Origin: Halopseudomonas salegens
GTDB taxonomy: Bacteria > Pseudomonadota > Gammaproteobacteria > Pseudomonadales > Pseudomonadaceae
DNA length: 64,000 bases
Direction: 5' to 3'
Assembly: GCF_900105655.1 (NCBI RefSeq)
Contig: NZ_LT629787.1
Span: 2,108,001 to 2,172,000, forward strand
The notes beneath the pieces are model-generated. The model saw nothing but the letters and a program-made list of their open reading frames with translations. It did not search any database and was not told where the DNA came from. Below are positions 55,340-64,000 of the stretch, in pieces (the stretch's first letter is position 1; every line of letters starts with the position of its first letter). A program made the position numbers and the translations under genes.

Positions 55340-55781
55340 CATCCTCTCCCCAGGCAAAACTGTCCGGTAAATAGGGCCGCAGCGCTTCCAGGCGGGCAGC
55401 CAACTGCGCGTCCGTGTAAGGCATTGCCGGGTGCTTGCCCCATACTGGTGCCGGCCAGGCGGCATCCTTCCTGAAGCGGGCAATATGATGCAGATGCAGC
55501 TGACTCACCATATTGCCCAGCGCAGCCACGTTGAGCTTGTCCGGCTGAAAGGCCGACAGCAGACATTCCTGCAGCTGACAGGACTCCTCAAGCAGCTGAA
55601 TCCGGTCCTTTGGCGACAGTTGGACAATTTCTGTAATATTTGCCCGACGCGGCACCAGGACAAACCATGGATACTGCGCATCGTTTATTAACAACAAGTT
55701 ACATAGTGGAAAGCTACCTAGCACATTAGCATCATTGCGTAACTGCGGATCCAGGCTGAAAATAGAGCTGGTGGGGGGCAT
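55332..55781 (-). CDS. HIT domain-containing nucleotide hydrolase-like protein
   Basis: A 149-residue HIT-fold protein. The active-site region reads GNMVSQLHLHHIARFRKDAAW; the classical motif is H-x-H-x-H. Here the pattern is H-L-H-H-I, so the third His is shifted, a variant I believe is shared by Pseudomonas relatives. Such proteins hydrolyse or transfer nucleotides, but activity is uncertain. The ATG at 55781 has GGAGGAA upstream. It overlaps slyX by 8 bp. Confidence 0.85.
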   Translation of the reverse strand: MPPTSSIFSLDPQLRNDANVLGSFPLCNLLLINDAQYPWFVLVPRRANITEIVQLSPKDRIQLLEESCQLQECLLSAFQPDKLNVAALGNMVSQLHLHHIARFRKDAAWPAPVWGKHPAMPYTDAQLAARLEALRPYLPDSFAWGEDDD

Positions 55782-56057
55782 GTTTCCTCCAGGGATGAAC
55801 AAGACAATTGGCCGCCCTGTCTCGGCAAGGCGTGCAATATATCAGGCAAGAATGCCGGACGTATGGACTCTCGGCGCTCTGGTGCATTTTTTTGCGTACA
55901 ACTGGCGGTTGTGCCTTGTCACAAAAATGACAACTATGCCCGCTTTTGCAGCAGATAACTTTCAAAAGCACAGTTTAAGTGCTTTAATCTCGGCGATGAC
56001 AATAAAAAACAAAATCGGTTCCGTGAATCCGTACTTTTTTAACTGAAGGAGCACACA

Positions 56058-57296
56058 ATGAAAAACGCCATCAAATGGAGTTCAGTCGCTCTCGCCGTTG
56101 CCATGGGCAACAGCTTGATCGCAGCACAGGCTACTGCCGGTGAAGGTTTTGTCGAAGGCGCTTCGGCCGACTTGAAATCCCGCACCATGTACTTCAACCG
56201 TGATTTTCGCAGTTCCGGCTCCGCCGGCAAGCGAGAAGAAGCGGCTCAAGGCTTCGTTCTCGACTTCAAATCCGGTTATACCCAGGGCGCAGTAGGCTTC
56301 GGCGCTGATGTAGTCGCCATGGCCGGTATCAAGCTGGACAGTAGCCGCAGTCGTGCAGGCACTGGCCTGCTGGAACTGGACAGCACTGGCCGCGCAGAAA
56401 GCGAATACGCCGAGATCCGCGGTGCACTGAAGTTGCGCATTGCTGAAGACACCGAATTCCGCTACGGCGTGCATTTCCCGACCAACCCGGTTGTCGCCTA
56501 TGACGACGCTCGCCTGCTGCCCAATCATTATTCCGGCTACAGCGTCACCAACAGCTCCGTCGACGGCCTCTTCCTTGAAGCCGGTCGCATGGACAAGCGC
56601 GGCCCAATGGGTGATTCCGGCGAACTGGATTCAGTATCCACCTTCGAGGATTCCGACGACCTGTATTACGTCGGCGGCACCTATGCCTTCAATGACAATC
56701 TGAGTGCCAGCCTCTACACGTCGGAAATTGATGATGCCTGGGAGCGCCACTTTGTCGGTGTAACCCATACGCTTGAGCTGTCTGGCGATCTTAGCCTGAC
56801 TACCGATCTGGCGCATTATCAAACCTCTGATGAGAGCGGCCCCGCCTCGAACTACGACAACGATGCCACCTCTCTGGCGTTGACCCTGGGTGCCGGTCAC
56901 CACGCCCTTACCTGGGCACACCAGCGCATGGACGGTGATACTGGTTACGCCTACGACGATGGTGCCGTTTTCCTGGCCAACTCGGTTCAGTATCTGGACT
57001 TCAACGCCAAGGACGAGCGCTCCTACCAGCTGCGTTATGACTATGACTTCGCTGGTATTGGCATCCCCGGCCTGACCTTCATGACCCGTTACATTCGCGG
57101 TGAAAACATCGATATCGTCGGTCGAGACACCCGCTGGGAGCGTGACACCAACATCTCCTACACCGTACAAAATGGCGCCCTGGAAGGCCTGAACCTGCTG
57201 TGGCGTAACGCTACTGTTCGTCAGGATACCAACCTTGACGGCGGCGACGTGGATGAAAACCGTGTCATCGTTTCCTACTCCTGGAACCTGCTCTAA
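56058..57296 (+). CDS. oprD: OprD-family outer-membrane porin
   Basis: A 412-residue porin with a signal peptide (cut near ATA, residue 27) and an 18-strand barrel ending in [13 protein letters not shown], with an aromatic-rich last strand. Landmarks are [13 protein letters not shown] near the start and [15 protein letters not shown] near 340. OprD proteins take up basic amino acids, small peptides or carboxylates; substrate class cannot be told. The position before proS agrees with PAO1 oprD (PA0958), which admits carbapenems; that role is not shown here. A strong AGGAG ribosome site precedes it. Confidence 0.9.
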   Translation: MKNAIKWSSVALAVAMGNSLIAAQATAGEGFVEGASADLKSRTMYFNRDFRSSGSAGKREEAAQGFVLDFKSGYTQGAVGFGADVVAMAGIKLDSSRSRAGTGLLELDSTGRAESEYAEIRGALKLRIAEDTEFRYGVHFPTNPVVAYDDARLLPNHYSGYSVTNSSVDGLFLEAGRMDKRGPMGDSGELDSVSTFEDSDDLYYVGGTYAFNDNLSASLYTSEIDDAWERHFVGVTHTLELSGDLSLTTDLAHYQTSDESGPASNYDNDATSLALTLGAGHHALTWAHQRMDGDTGYAYDDGAVFLANSVQYLDFNAKDERSYQLRYDYDFAGIGIPGLTFMTRYIRGENIDIVGRDTRWERDTNISYTVQNGALEGLNLLWRNATVRQDTNLDGGDVDENRVIVSYSWNLL

Positions 57297-57320
57297 GCAG
57301 CAACAGGCAGGAACTGAACA

Positions 57321-57345
57321 AGCCCGGCCATGCGCCGGGCTTTTT
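57321..57345 (+). terminator. Rho-independent terminator after oprD
   Basis: A GC-rich hairpin with AGCCCGGC and GCCGGGCT arms around a 4-nt loop, followed by five T. It lies 24 bp after the oprD stop and 85 bp ahead of the proS start, separating the two transcripts. Confidence 0.9.
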
Positions 57346-57430
57346 CTTGCCTGCAGAAAGATTGTCGGCTGCCAGCCAGCCCCCTACAATAAGCGCCATT
57401 GTTCACTCAGTCGCAGGAAATCTGTCGCCC

Positions 57431-59164
57431 ATGCGTACCAGCCAGTATTTACTCTCCACTCTGAAAGAAACGCCCGCTGATGCCAGCGTCATCAGTCACC
57501 AGCTGATGCTGCGAGCCGGCATGATCCGCAAGATCGCTTCCGGCCTGTATACCTGGCTGCCCATGGGGCTGCGCGTATTGCGCAAGGTGGAGCAGGTAGT
57601 GCGCGAAGAAATGAATGCCAGTGGTGCGCTGGAAGTACTGATGCCCGCCATTCAACCGGCTGAACTGTGGCAGGAATCCGGACGCTGGGAACAGTACGGG
57701 CCTGAGCTGCTGCGCCTGAAAGACCGGCATGATCGTGAATTCTGTGTCGGCCCGACCCACGAAGAAGTGATTACCGAGCTGGCCCGCAATGAAATCAGCA
57801 GCTACAAGCAATTGCCGCTCAATCTGTACCAGATTCAGACCAAATTCCGCGACGAGATTCGCCCCCGCTTCGGTCTGATGCGCGCCCGTGAATTCGTCAT
57901 GAAGGATGCCTACTCCTTCCACCTTGATCAGCCTTCACTGCAGCAGACCTATGACCGCATGTACCAGGCCTACTGCAATGTGTTCGAACGCCTGGGTCTG
58001 GATTACCGTCCGGTCGTCGCCGACAACGGCTCTATCGGTGGTGAAGGCTCGCATGAGTTCCATGTGCTGGCTGATTCCGGTGAAGACGCCGTTGTTTTCT
58101 CGGACACGGGTGACTATGCCGCCAACATGGAAAAAGCAACTGCGCTGCCGCCTCAGGGCGAACGCCCACAGCCGTCAACAGAACTGGCACAAGTCGATAC
58201 CCCCGATACGACCACTATCGCCGCAGTCAGCGAGCTGCTGGGCACGCATCCCGAACAGAGCGTGAAAACCCTGATCGTACTGGGCCACGCCGAAGAGGGT
58301 GAAACCCAGCCGTTGATTGCGCTGGTACTGCGTGGCGATCACGAACTGAACGAGATCAAGGCAGAGAATCACCCGGCAATTCATGCGCCGCTGACCATGG
58401 CCAGTGAGAGCCGGATAGAACAGGTCATCGGCTGCAAACCAGGCTCGATCGGCCCGATCAAACTACCAGTTCGAGTAATTGCCGATCACAGCGCCGCCCA
58501 TCTGGCCGACTTTGTTTGCGGTGCCAACGTCGATGGCCAGCACTATACCGGCGTCAACTGGGAACGTGACGCGCACTTTGACGAGATCGCCGACTTGCGC
58601 AATGTGGTCGAAGGTGACCGCAGCCCGGATGGGAAAGGTCGCTTGCTGATCAAGCGCGGCATTGAAGTCGGGCACATTTTCCAGCTGGGGCAGAAATACA
58701 GCCAGGCCATGAACTGCACCGTACTGAATGAGAACGGCAAGGCAGCTACGCTGACCATGGGCTGCTATGGCATTGGTGTATCCCGTGTAGTGGCTGCCGC
58801 CATCGAACAGAACCATGATGCCCGCGGCATCCTGTGGCCGGATGATCTGGCGCCCTTCCAGGTCGCTCTGGTGCCACTGAAGATGGAAAGTTCCGACGCC
58901 GTTCGAGAAGCCACTGACGCCTTGTACCAGGGCCTGCAGAACGCCGGCATTGATGTGCTGCTGGATGACCGCGACAAGAAAGTCAGCCCCGGTGTGAAGT
59001 TTGCCGATATGGATCTTATCGGCATCCCGCACCGCGTCGTGATTGGCGATCGCGGCCTGGATGCCGGAGAGCTTGAATACAAGTACCGGCGCGACAGTGA
59101 ACCGCGCAACATCCCCAGCGCCGACGTATTGGACTTCCTGATCAAGCAGATAAAGGGCCTCTGA
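57431..59164 (+). CDS. proS: Prolyl-tRNA synthetase, bacterial type with editing domain
   Basis: A 577-residue class II synthetase. The catalytic core holds [39 protein letters not shown] and [12 protein letters not shown]. The INS editing domain (about 225-405) has the deacylase-type stretch [16 protein letters not shown]. The anticodon domain (about 470-577) contains [13 protein letters not shown] and [13 protein letters not shown]. It charges proline and clears Ala-tRNA(Pro). The ATG at 57431 is chosen because conserved sequence begins at RTSQYLL. The transglycosylase gene follows 10 bp later. Confidence 0.96.
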   Translation: MRTSQYLLSTLKETPADASVISHQLMLRAGMIRKIASGLYTWLPMGLRVLRKVEQVVREEMNASGALEVLMPAIQPAELWQESGRWEQYGPELLRLKDRHDREFCVGPTHEEVITELARNEISSYKQLPLNLYQIQTKFRDEIRPRFGLMRAREFVMKDAYSFHLDQPSLQQTYDRMYQAYCNVFERLGLDYRPVVADNGSIGGEGSHEFHVLADSGEDAVVFSDTGDYAANMEKATALPPQGERPQPSTELAQVDTPDTTTIAAVSELLGTHPEQSVKTLIVLGHAEEGETQPLIALVLRGDHELNEIKAENHPAIHAPLTMASESRIEQVIGCKPGSIGPIKLPVRVIADHSAAHLADFVCGANVDGQHYTGVNWERDAHFDEIADLRNVVEGDRSPDGKGRLLIKRGIEVGHIFQLGQKYSQAMNCTVLNENGKAATLTMGCYGIGVSRVVAAAIEQNHDARGILWPDDLAPFQVALVPLKMESSDAVREATDALYQGLQNAGIDVLLDDRDKKVSPGVKFADMDLIGIPHRVVIGDRGLDAGELEYKYRRDSEPRNIPSADVLDFLIKQIKGL

Positions 59165-59174
59165 GGCGCAACTG

Positions 59175-59786
59175 ATGAAGCGGCCATGGACCCGGCTTGC
59201 CTTGCCCCGCTGGCTGCTCGCCGGCACGCTGCTCTGCCTCTGCGCCCCCTTGTCGGCGCAGAGCGCAAGCGGCACTGCAACTGAAACCGTCGATCCGCAA
59301 CTGCGCGCTCTCCTGACGGAGGCCGTCAATAGCGCCGACAGCTTCAGCGACCGTTTCGAGGCAGAAGTCTGGTTGCTGGACATGTCCACGCGCATGCGTC
59401 GCTTTATTCCCGACGAAGCCGAGCGCCTGGATTTTTTGCGCATGGTCCACCGCGAGGCCCGGCGCGCTGAACTCAAACCGGATATGGTCATTGCAGTCAT
59501 CCACGCCGAGAGCCTGTTCGACCGCTTTGCCCTGTCCAGCGTTGGCGCCCAGGGCGTCATGCAGGTCATGCCATTCTGGAAGAACGAGATTGGCCGACCG
59601 GATGACAACCTGATGGATCTGGCTACCAACCTGCGCTATGGCTGCACCATCCTGCGCTTCTACCTGGACAAGGAAAAAGGCAACCTGCGCCGTGCCCTGG
59701 CCCGTTACAACGGCAGTCTGGGCAGCCCGCGATACCCGGATCGGGTTACCGATTACTGGTATCGCTTCTGGTACGTCAACGACTGA
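59175..59786 (+). CDS. Lytic transglycosylase, SLT-type
   Basis: A 203-residue periplasmic protein with a signal peptide (LSA near residue 28). The SLT domain (about 90-200) has catalytic Glu in IAVIHAESLFDRFALSSVGA, then QGVMQVMPFWKNEIG and the ALARYNGSLG signature. It cleaves the glycan strand of peptidoglycan with formation of anhydromuramic acid. It is only 10 bp after proS and may be co-transcribed. It converges on the TlpA-like gene. Confidence 0.9.
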   Translation: MKRPWTRLALPRWLLAGTLLCLCAPLSAQSASGTATETVDPQLRALLTEAVNSADSFSDRFEAEVWLLDMSTRMRRFIPDEAERLDFLRMVHREARRAELKPDMVIAVIHAESLFDRFALSSVGAQGVMQVMPFWKNEIGRPDDNLMDLATNLRYGCTILRFYLDKEKGNLRRALARYNGSLGSPRYPDRVTDYWYRFWYVND

Positions 59787-59806
59787 CACTGATACCGACT
59801 ACCTGA

Positions 59807-60277
59807 CTACTCCAGCTCGGCACCCTGCTCAGCCAGCGCGGCCAGCAGCTGGGCCTTGTCCTGCGGACCTTCCAGGCTCGCCAGCACCCGGCCTTCCGGG
59901 TCCAGCAGATAGGTCGTAGGCAGTACCCGAGGCAAAACCAGCCCGAATTCATCAGCGTAGTCGTGTCCAAGGACACTGAACTCAATGCCCATGCGTTCGC
60001 TCAACGCTAGCAGCGCTTCACCTTCTGCGCGATCAAAATGGATGCCAATCACCGCCAGCTGCGGGTAACTGTCAGCCAGGGCATTCAACTCCGGTAACTC
60101 ATCCCGGCAAGGGGCACACCACTCGGCCCAGTAGTTGACTACCTGATAGCGCCCGGACAGATCACTCTGCGAGATTGGCTCTCCCCGCTGATCCAGCCAG
60201 AGGCGTTCACCCTCGCCACAGGCGGTCAGGGCCAACAGCCCGGTCATCAACAACCAGCGACAGGACCAGACCTTCAT
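59807..60277 (-). CDS. TlpA-like thioredoxin-fold lipoprotein
   Basis: A 156-residue protein. The lipobox LLALTACGE (Cys near residue 19) anchors it. A thioredoxin fold follows with the redox pair in YWAEWCAPCRDELPELNALA and the cis-Pro in RVLPTTYLLDPEGRV. It should reduce or rearrange disulfides in the periplasm. The ATG at 60277 overlaps the yihY stop as ATGA and has GGAG 5 nt upstream. Confidence 0.88.
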   Translation of the reverse strand: MKVWSCRWLLMTGLLALTACGEGERLWLDQRGEPISQSDLSGRYQVVNYWAEWCAPCRDELPELNALADSYPQLAVIGIHFDRAEGEALLALSERMGIEFSVLGHDYADEFGLVLPRVLPTTYLLDPEGRVLASLEGPQDKAQLLAALAEQGAELE

Positions 60278-61530
60278 AGCAACTCCTCTTGATGACACTG
60301 ATCTTCATCACTACGCAACAACCAATGTTTGACGCTGCCTGCCATGATGGTGTGTCGTTGTTCGGCCAATTGCTCCAGCGCCGCATGAAAATTCCTGTAC
60401 CAGTTATCGGCATAGGGCATACAGGAAGGCAGCCGGTTCAAGGGTGGAATGGTTTCCGGCAGGTTTTCCAGCAGCTCCGCCATATCCATCTGGTCAAGAT
60501 CACGGCACAGCACATAACCTCCCTGCTGCGCCCGGGCAATGATGTTCTGCAACTCAAGCTCATCGATCAAACGCAACCAGACCTCTTCCTGCATTGGCCA
60601 ACCCGCAGCATTGACCCGCGCCAGATCAACCGTCTCTCCGCGCTGATGAGCCAACAAGAAAACACGCAACAGGTTCAGCATGTGCAGCAGCTCGGGTTGC
60701 TCGATTTCCTCCCAGGCACTCAGATTACCCAGGTTGCTGACCAGTTCAGCACCAAAGAGCACGATCACCCAACTGATGTAGATCCACAGCAGGAATAGCG
60801 GAAAAGCGGCGAAAGCGCCATAAATGACCTGATACCCCGGAAACAGCGCAACGTACAGGGCAAACAGCGCCTTGGCCCCCTCGAACAAAAGCGCGACCAG
60901 CATACCTCCCGCCAAGCCATGCCGCAGCGGCACCCGGGTATTAGGCACGGCAACAAAAATCAGGGTAAAAGCGGCGACACTGAGCAGAATCGGTACCCAG
61001 TTGAGCAACCAGCCCCAGGCCGTACTGAAAACATCATCGCCACTGAGAAAAGTCAGCGAAGCGACATAGGTGCTGACAACAAACCCCGCACCAATCAGCA
61101 AAGGGCCGAGACTGAGCACCGCCCAGTACAACAGAAAGCTGGAGACCCCGCGCCGTGGCTGGCGAATACGCCAGATAGCATTGAAGGCCTTCTCGATGTT
61201 CACCAGCATGAGAAATGCCGTAACAATCAACAGGGCAATACCGACACCGGTCAACTGACGTGCCTGCTGGGAGAACTCTCCCAGATATTCCTGCACGGTC
61301 GCCCCGGTGGAGGGTACAAAATTGCTGAAAATAAAGTCTTCTACTTGACCACTGACCTGATTGAAAGCCGGTATGGCCGCCAACATGGCGTAGGTCACAG
61401 TCATCACCGGGACCACGGCAAACAAGGTTGTATACGTCAGGGCTGCAGCATTCTTGGCACAATTGTCTTCGCCAAAGCGGCGCACCATGTGTTTGGCGAA
61501 ATACAGTAACAGATTGATTTGACGTGGCAT
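60274..61530 (-). CDS. yihY: YihY/BrkB-family inner-membrane protein
   Basis: A 418-residue protein. Six helices in the first 280 residues include ALTYTTLFAVVPVMTVTYAM near residue 28, GLAGGMLVALLFEGAKALFA and YGAFAAFPLFLLWIYISWVI near 235-260. A cytoplasmic C-terminal part of about 140 residues follows. This family was once called ribonuclease BN, but that activity belongs to another protein. Its function is unknown. It overlaps the TlpA-like gene by 4 bp. Confidence 0.9.
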   Translation of the reverse strand: MPRQINLLLYFAKHMVRRFGEDNCAKNAAALTYTTLFAVVPVMTVTYAMLAAIPAFNQVSGQVEDFIFSNFVPSTGATVQEYLGEFSQQARQLTGVGIALLIVTAFLMLVNIEKAFNAIWRIRQPRRGVSSFLLYWAVLSLGPLLIGAGFVVSTYVASLTFLSGDDVFSTAWGWLLNWVPILLSVAAFTLIFVAVPNTRVPLRHGLAGGMLVALLFEGAKALFALYVALFPGYQVIYGAFAAFPLFLLWIYISWVIVLFGAELVSNLGNLSAWEEIEQPELLHMLNLLRVFLLAHQRGETVDLARVNAAGWPMQEEVWLRLIDELELQNIIARAQQGGYVLCRDLDQMDMAELLENLPETIPPLNRLPSCMPYADNWYRNFHAALEQLAEQRHTIMAGSVKHWLLRSDEDQCHQEELL

Positions 61531-61623
61531 TCAAGCTCCCTGACAGCGCGCCCATTTAGCGCTTAGAATAGCCTTCATGCCGGCGTGATGGAAACCGGCG
61601 CTACTTTGCAACGGAGGTTAGCC

Positions 61624-62988
<1,365 letters not shown>

Positions 62989-62989
62989 G

Positions 62990-63703
62990 TCACCACCCCA
63001 TCACCTGCTTGATAAAGGGCACCGTCAGGCGTCGTTGTGCTTGCAGTGACGCCTGATCAAGCTGCTCCAGCAGGTCAAACAGCTCACTCATGCTGCGCCC
63101 GGCCCGGCTGAACAGGTAACGCACTGCGTCCTCGGACAGTTGCAGCCCGCGGCGCTCAGCACGCATGATCAACGCTGCCTGCTTGTCAGCATCACTCAAT
63201 GGCTGCAACTGATAGACCAACCCCCAACTCAGACGCGACGACAAATCGGGTAACTGCAGGCCTAGCTGACGCGGCGGAGCATCGGCCGCCAGCAATAAAC
63301 GGCCTCCCTGCTCCCGCACCCGGTTATAGAGATGAAACAGTGCTTCTTCCCAGGCGCTGTCCCCGACTACCGCATCCAACTGGTCGAGGCAGAGTAAATC
63401 CAGGCTTTCGGTTCCTTCCAGCAGCGACGGGCCATGCTGCTGCAGTTCGGCCAGAGGGAAATACATGGCCAGGCCGTCCCGTTCAGCCAGTTGATGGCAA
63501 GCCGCCTGCAGCAAATGCGAACGCCCACTGGCCTGCGCACCCCAGAGCAACATGACCGATTCATCCAGCTGCCGGGCCGGATCAGCCAATCGTGCCACGG
63601 CCTCAACGCAGGCCAGGTTCGGCCCGGGATAGAAATTCACCAGCGTGGCATCGTCACGCAGCTTGATACCCAGTGGCAGCTGCAAGGGTTGACCTGCCGT
63701 CAT
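62990..63703 (-). CDS. hda: DnaA regulatory inactivator Hda
   Basis: A 237-residue AAA+ protein related to DnaA. Walker A is degenerate as GAQASGRSHLLQAA, with Arg for Lys as in E. coli Hda. The Walker B-like block is SLDLLCLDQLDAVVGDSAWE, and LPDLSSRLSWGLVYQLQPLS follows. The start PLQLPLGIKLRD carries the QLxLP clamp-binding motif at residues 6-11. With the DNA clamp it promotes ATP hydrolysis by DnaA to prevent re-initiation. The ATG at 63703 has GAGG upstream. Confidence 0.94.
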   Translation of the reverse strand: MTAGQPLQLPLGIKLRDDATLVNFYPGPNLACVEAVARLADPARQLDESVMLLWGAQASGRSHLLQAACHQLAERDGLAMYFPLAELQQHGPSLLEGTESLDLLCLDQLDAVVGDSAWEEALFHLYNRVREQGGRLLLAADAPPRQLGLQLPDLSSRLSWGLVYQLQPLSDADKQAALIMRAERRGLQLSEDAVRYLFSRAGRSMSELFDLLEQLDQASLQAQRRLTVPFIKQVMGW

Positions 63704-63710
63704 CCGTACC

Positions 63711-64000
63711 TCAACGCCAGTCAAAATAAAGGGTGCGCTCACGCTGGCGAGCTGCCGCAGTGGCCTCGGCCAATGCCTGGCGTTGCGCGGCCAAGGCGCC
63801 AGGGGTTGGCAATTCTCCATCTGCGGGCAAGCGCCGGTCAATTTCCTGCCCGGCTTCCTGCTGCGGGGCCGCAACCGGATAAAGACGCTGATCCAGCGCC
63901 AGCAGCCGCAACAGTTGTTCACGCTCGCCAGCAAACGTCAGCGCCAGGGTCAAAGTGTCATCGCTAATACCCAACAGTTGCAGACTGCCCTGAGCGCCCA
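63711..64000 (-). CDS. DUF2066 domain-containing protein (5' part beyond window)
   Basis: The last 96 codons of a gene that continues past 64000. The visible residues GAQGSLQLLGISDDTLTLAL and FAGEREQLLRLLALDQRLYP look like the end of a DUF2066 protein, the usual gene beside hda in Pseudomonas. It ends 7 bp before the hda start, so the two are probably one transcript. No function is known. Confidence 0.65.
   Translation of the reverse strand, partial: GAQGSLQLLGISDDTLTLALTFAGEREQLLRLLALDQRLYPVAAPQQEAGQEIDRRLPADGELPTPGALAAQRQALAEATAAARQRERTLYFDWR

Noticed and set aside
58463..59629. 388-codon minus-strand frame
   Set aside because: Antisense to proS and the transglycosylase gene, both with clear motifs on the plus strand.
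60274..61530. Ribonuclease BN label for the YihY protein
   Set aside because: That name comes from an old mistaken assignment. The protein is polytopic with no nuclease motif.

Overview
The window is a 64-kb piece of a gammaproteobacterial chromosome, almost certainly from the Pseudomonadaceae. The ybgC-tolQRAB-pal-cpoB-queE-queC-tRNA-Lys-nadA-bepA-tusA-perM-bcp-gcvR-dapA-bamC-purC-tRNA-Ser block and the ruv/yebC/aspS/dps/cold-shock/slyX/HIT/oprD/proS/.../arsC/wrbA/hda block follow the order I recall for Pseudomonas aeruginosa PAO1 (roughly PA0946-PA0976 and PA1004-PA1013). Two features argue against P. aeruginosa itself: two Mrp antiporter operons in a row, and a lysine-type EF-P beside EpmB. 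A marine or halotolerant pseudomonad (for example the Halopseudomonas lineage) is my inference, not proven.

Layout. 1-1783: end of a hydroxypyruvate-isomerase-like gene, a DUF2288 gene and an OmpA-like lipoprotein. 1786-13468: two complete six-gene Mrp (A/B-fused, C, D, E, F, G) cation/proton antiporter operons on the minus strand, one behind the other. 14077-19955: a small membrane protein, an acyltransferase, a cluster of three small genes (CPXCG, DUF2007, a SRAP-like protein that has lost catalytic residues), a chemoreceptor and an M48 lipoprotein. 20093-25872: efp and epmB (divergent), then a PilZ-like protein and a FimX-like degenerate GGDEF/EAL protein. 25925-28420: a secreted von Willebrand A protein with Ig-like repeats, three of them nearly identical.

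28536-44856: 174-bp repeats next to tRNA-Ser(CGA), then purC, a metallo-hydrolase, bamC and dapA; gcvR and bcp; perM and tusA; bepA; nadA; tRNA-Lys(TTT); queC and queE; and the tol-pal envelope operon. 44938-50552: ruvBAC (with two inverted-repeat elements between ruvA and ruvC), yebC and aspS (with a third such element between them). 50560-53620: a small AT-richer accessory island. It holds an unknown gene split by an IS30-family insertion, whose reading frame can be rebuilt exactly, and a tandem pair of duplicated membrane-protein genes. 53823-64000: dps, a membrane/cold-shock fusion protein, slyX, a HIT protein, an OprD-type porin, proS, a lytic transglycosylase, a TlpA-like lipoprotein, a YihY protein, an ArsC/Spx protein, wrbA, a DUF2069 gene, hda and the end of a DUF2066 gene.

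Most of the content is housekeeping: envelope integrity (Tol-Pal, BamC, BepA), lysine, purine, NAD and queuosine synthesis, recombination and aminoacylation. The lineage-specific parts are the doubled Mrp system, the degenerate SRAP protein, the repeat-rich VWA protein, the tRNA-Ser repeats, the intergenic inverted-repeat elements and the IS30 island. I see no CRISPR array, rRNA operon or prophage.
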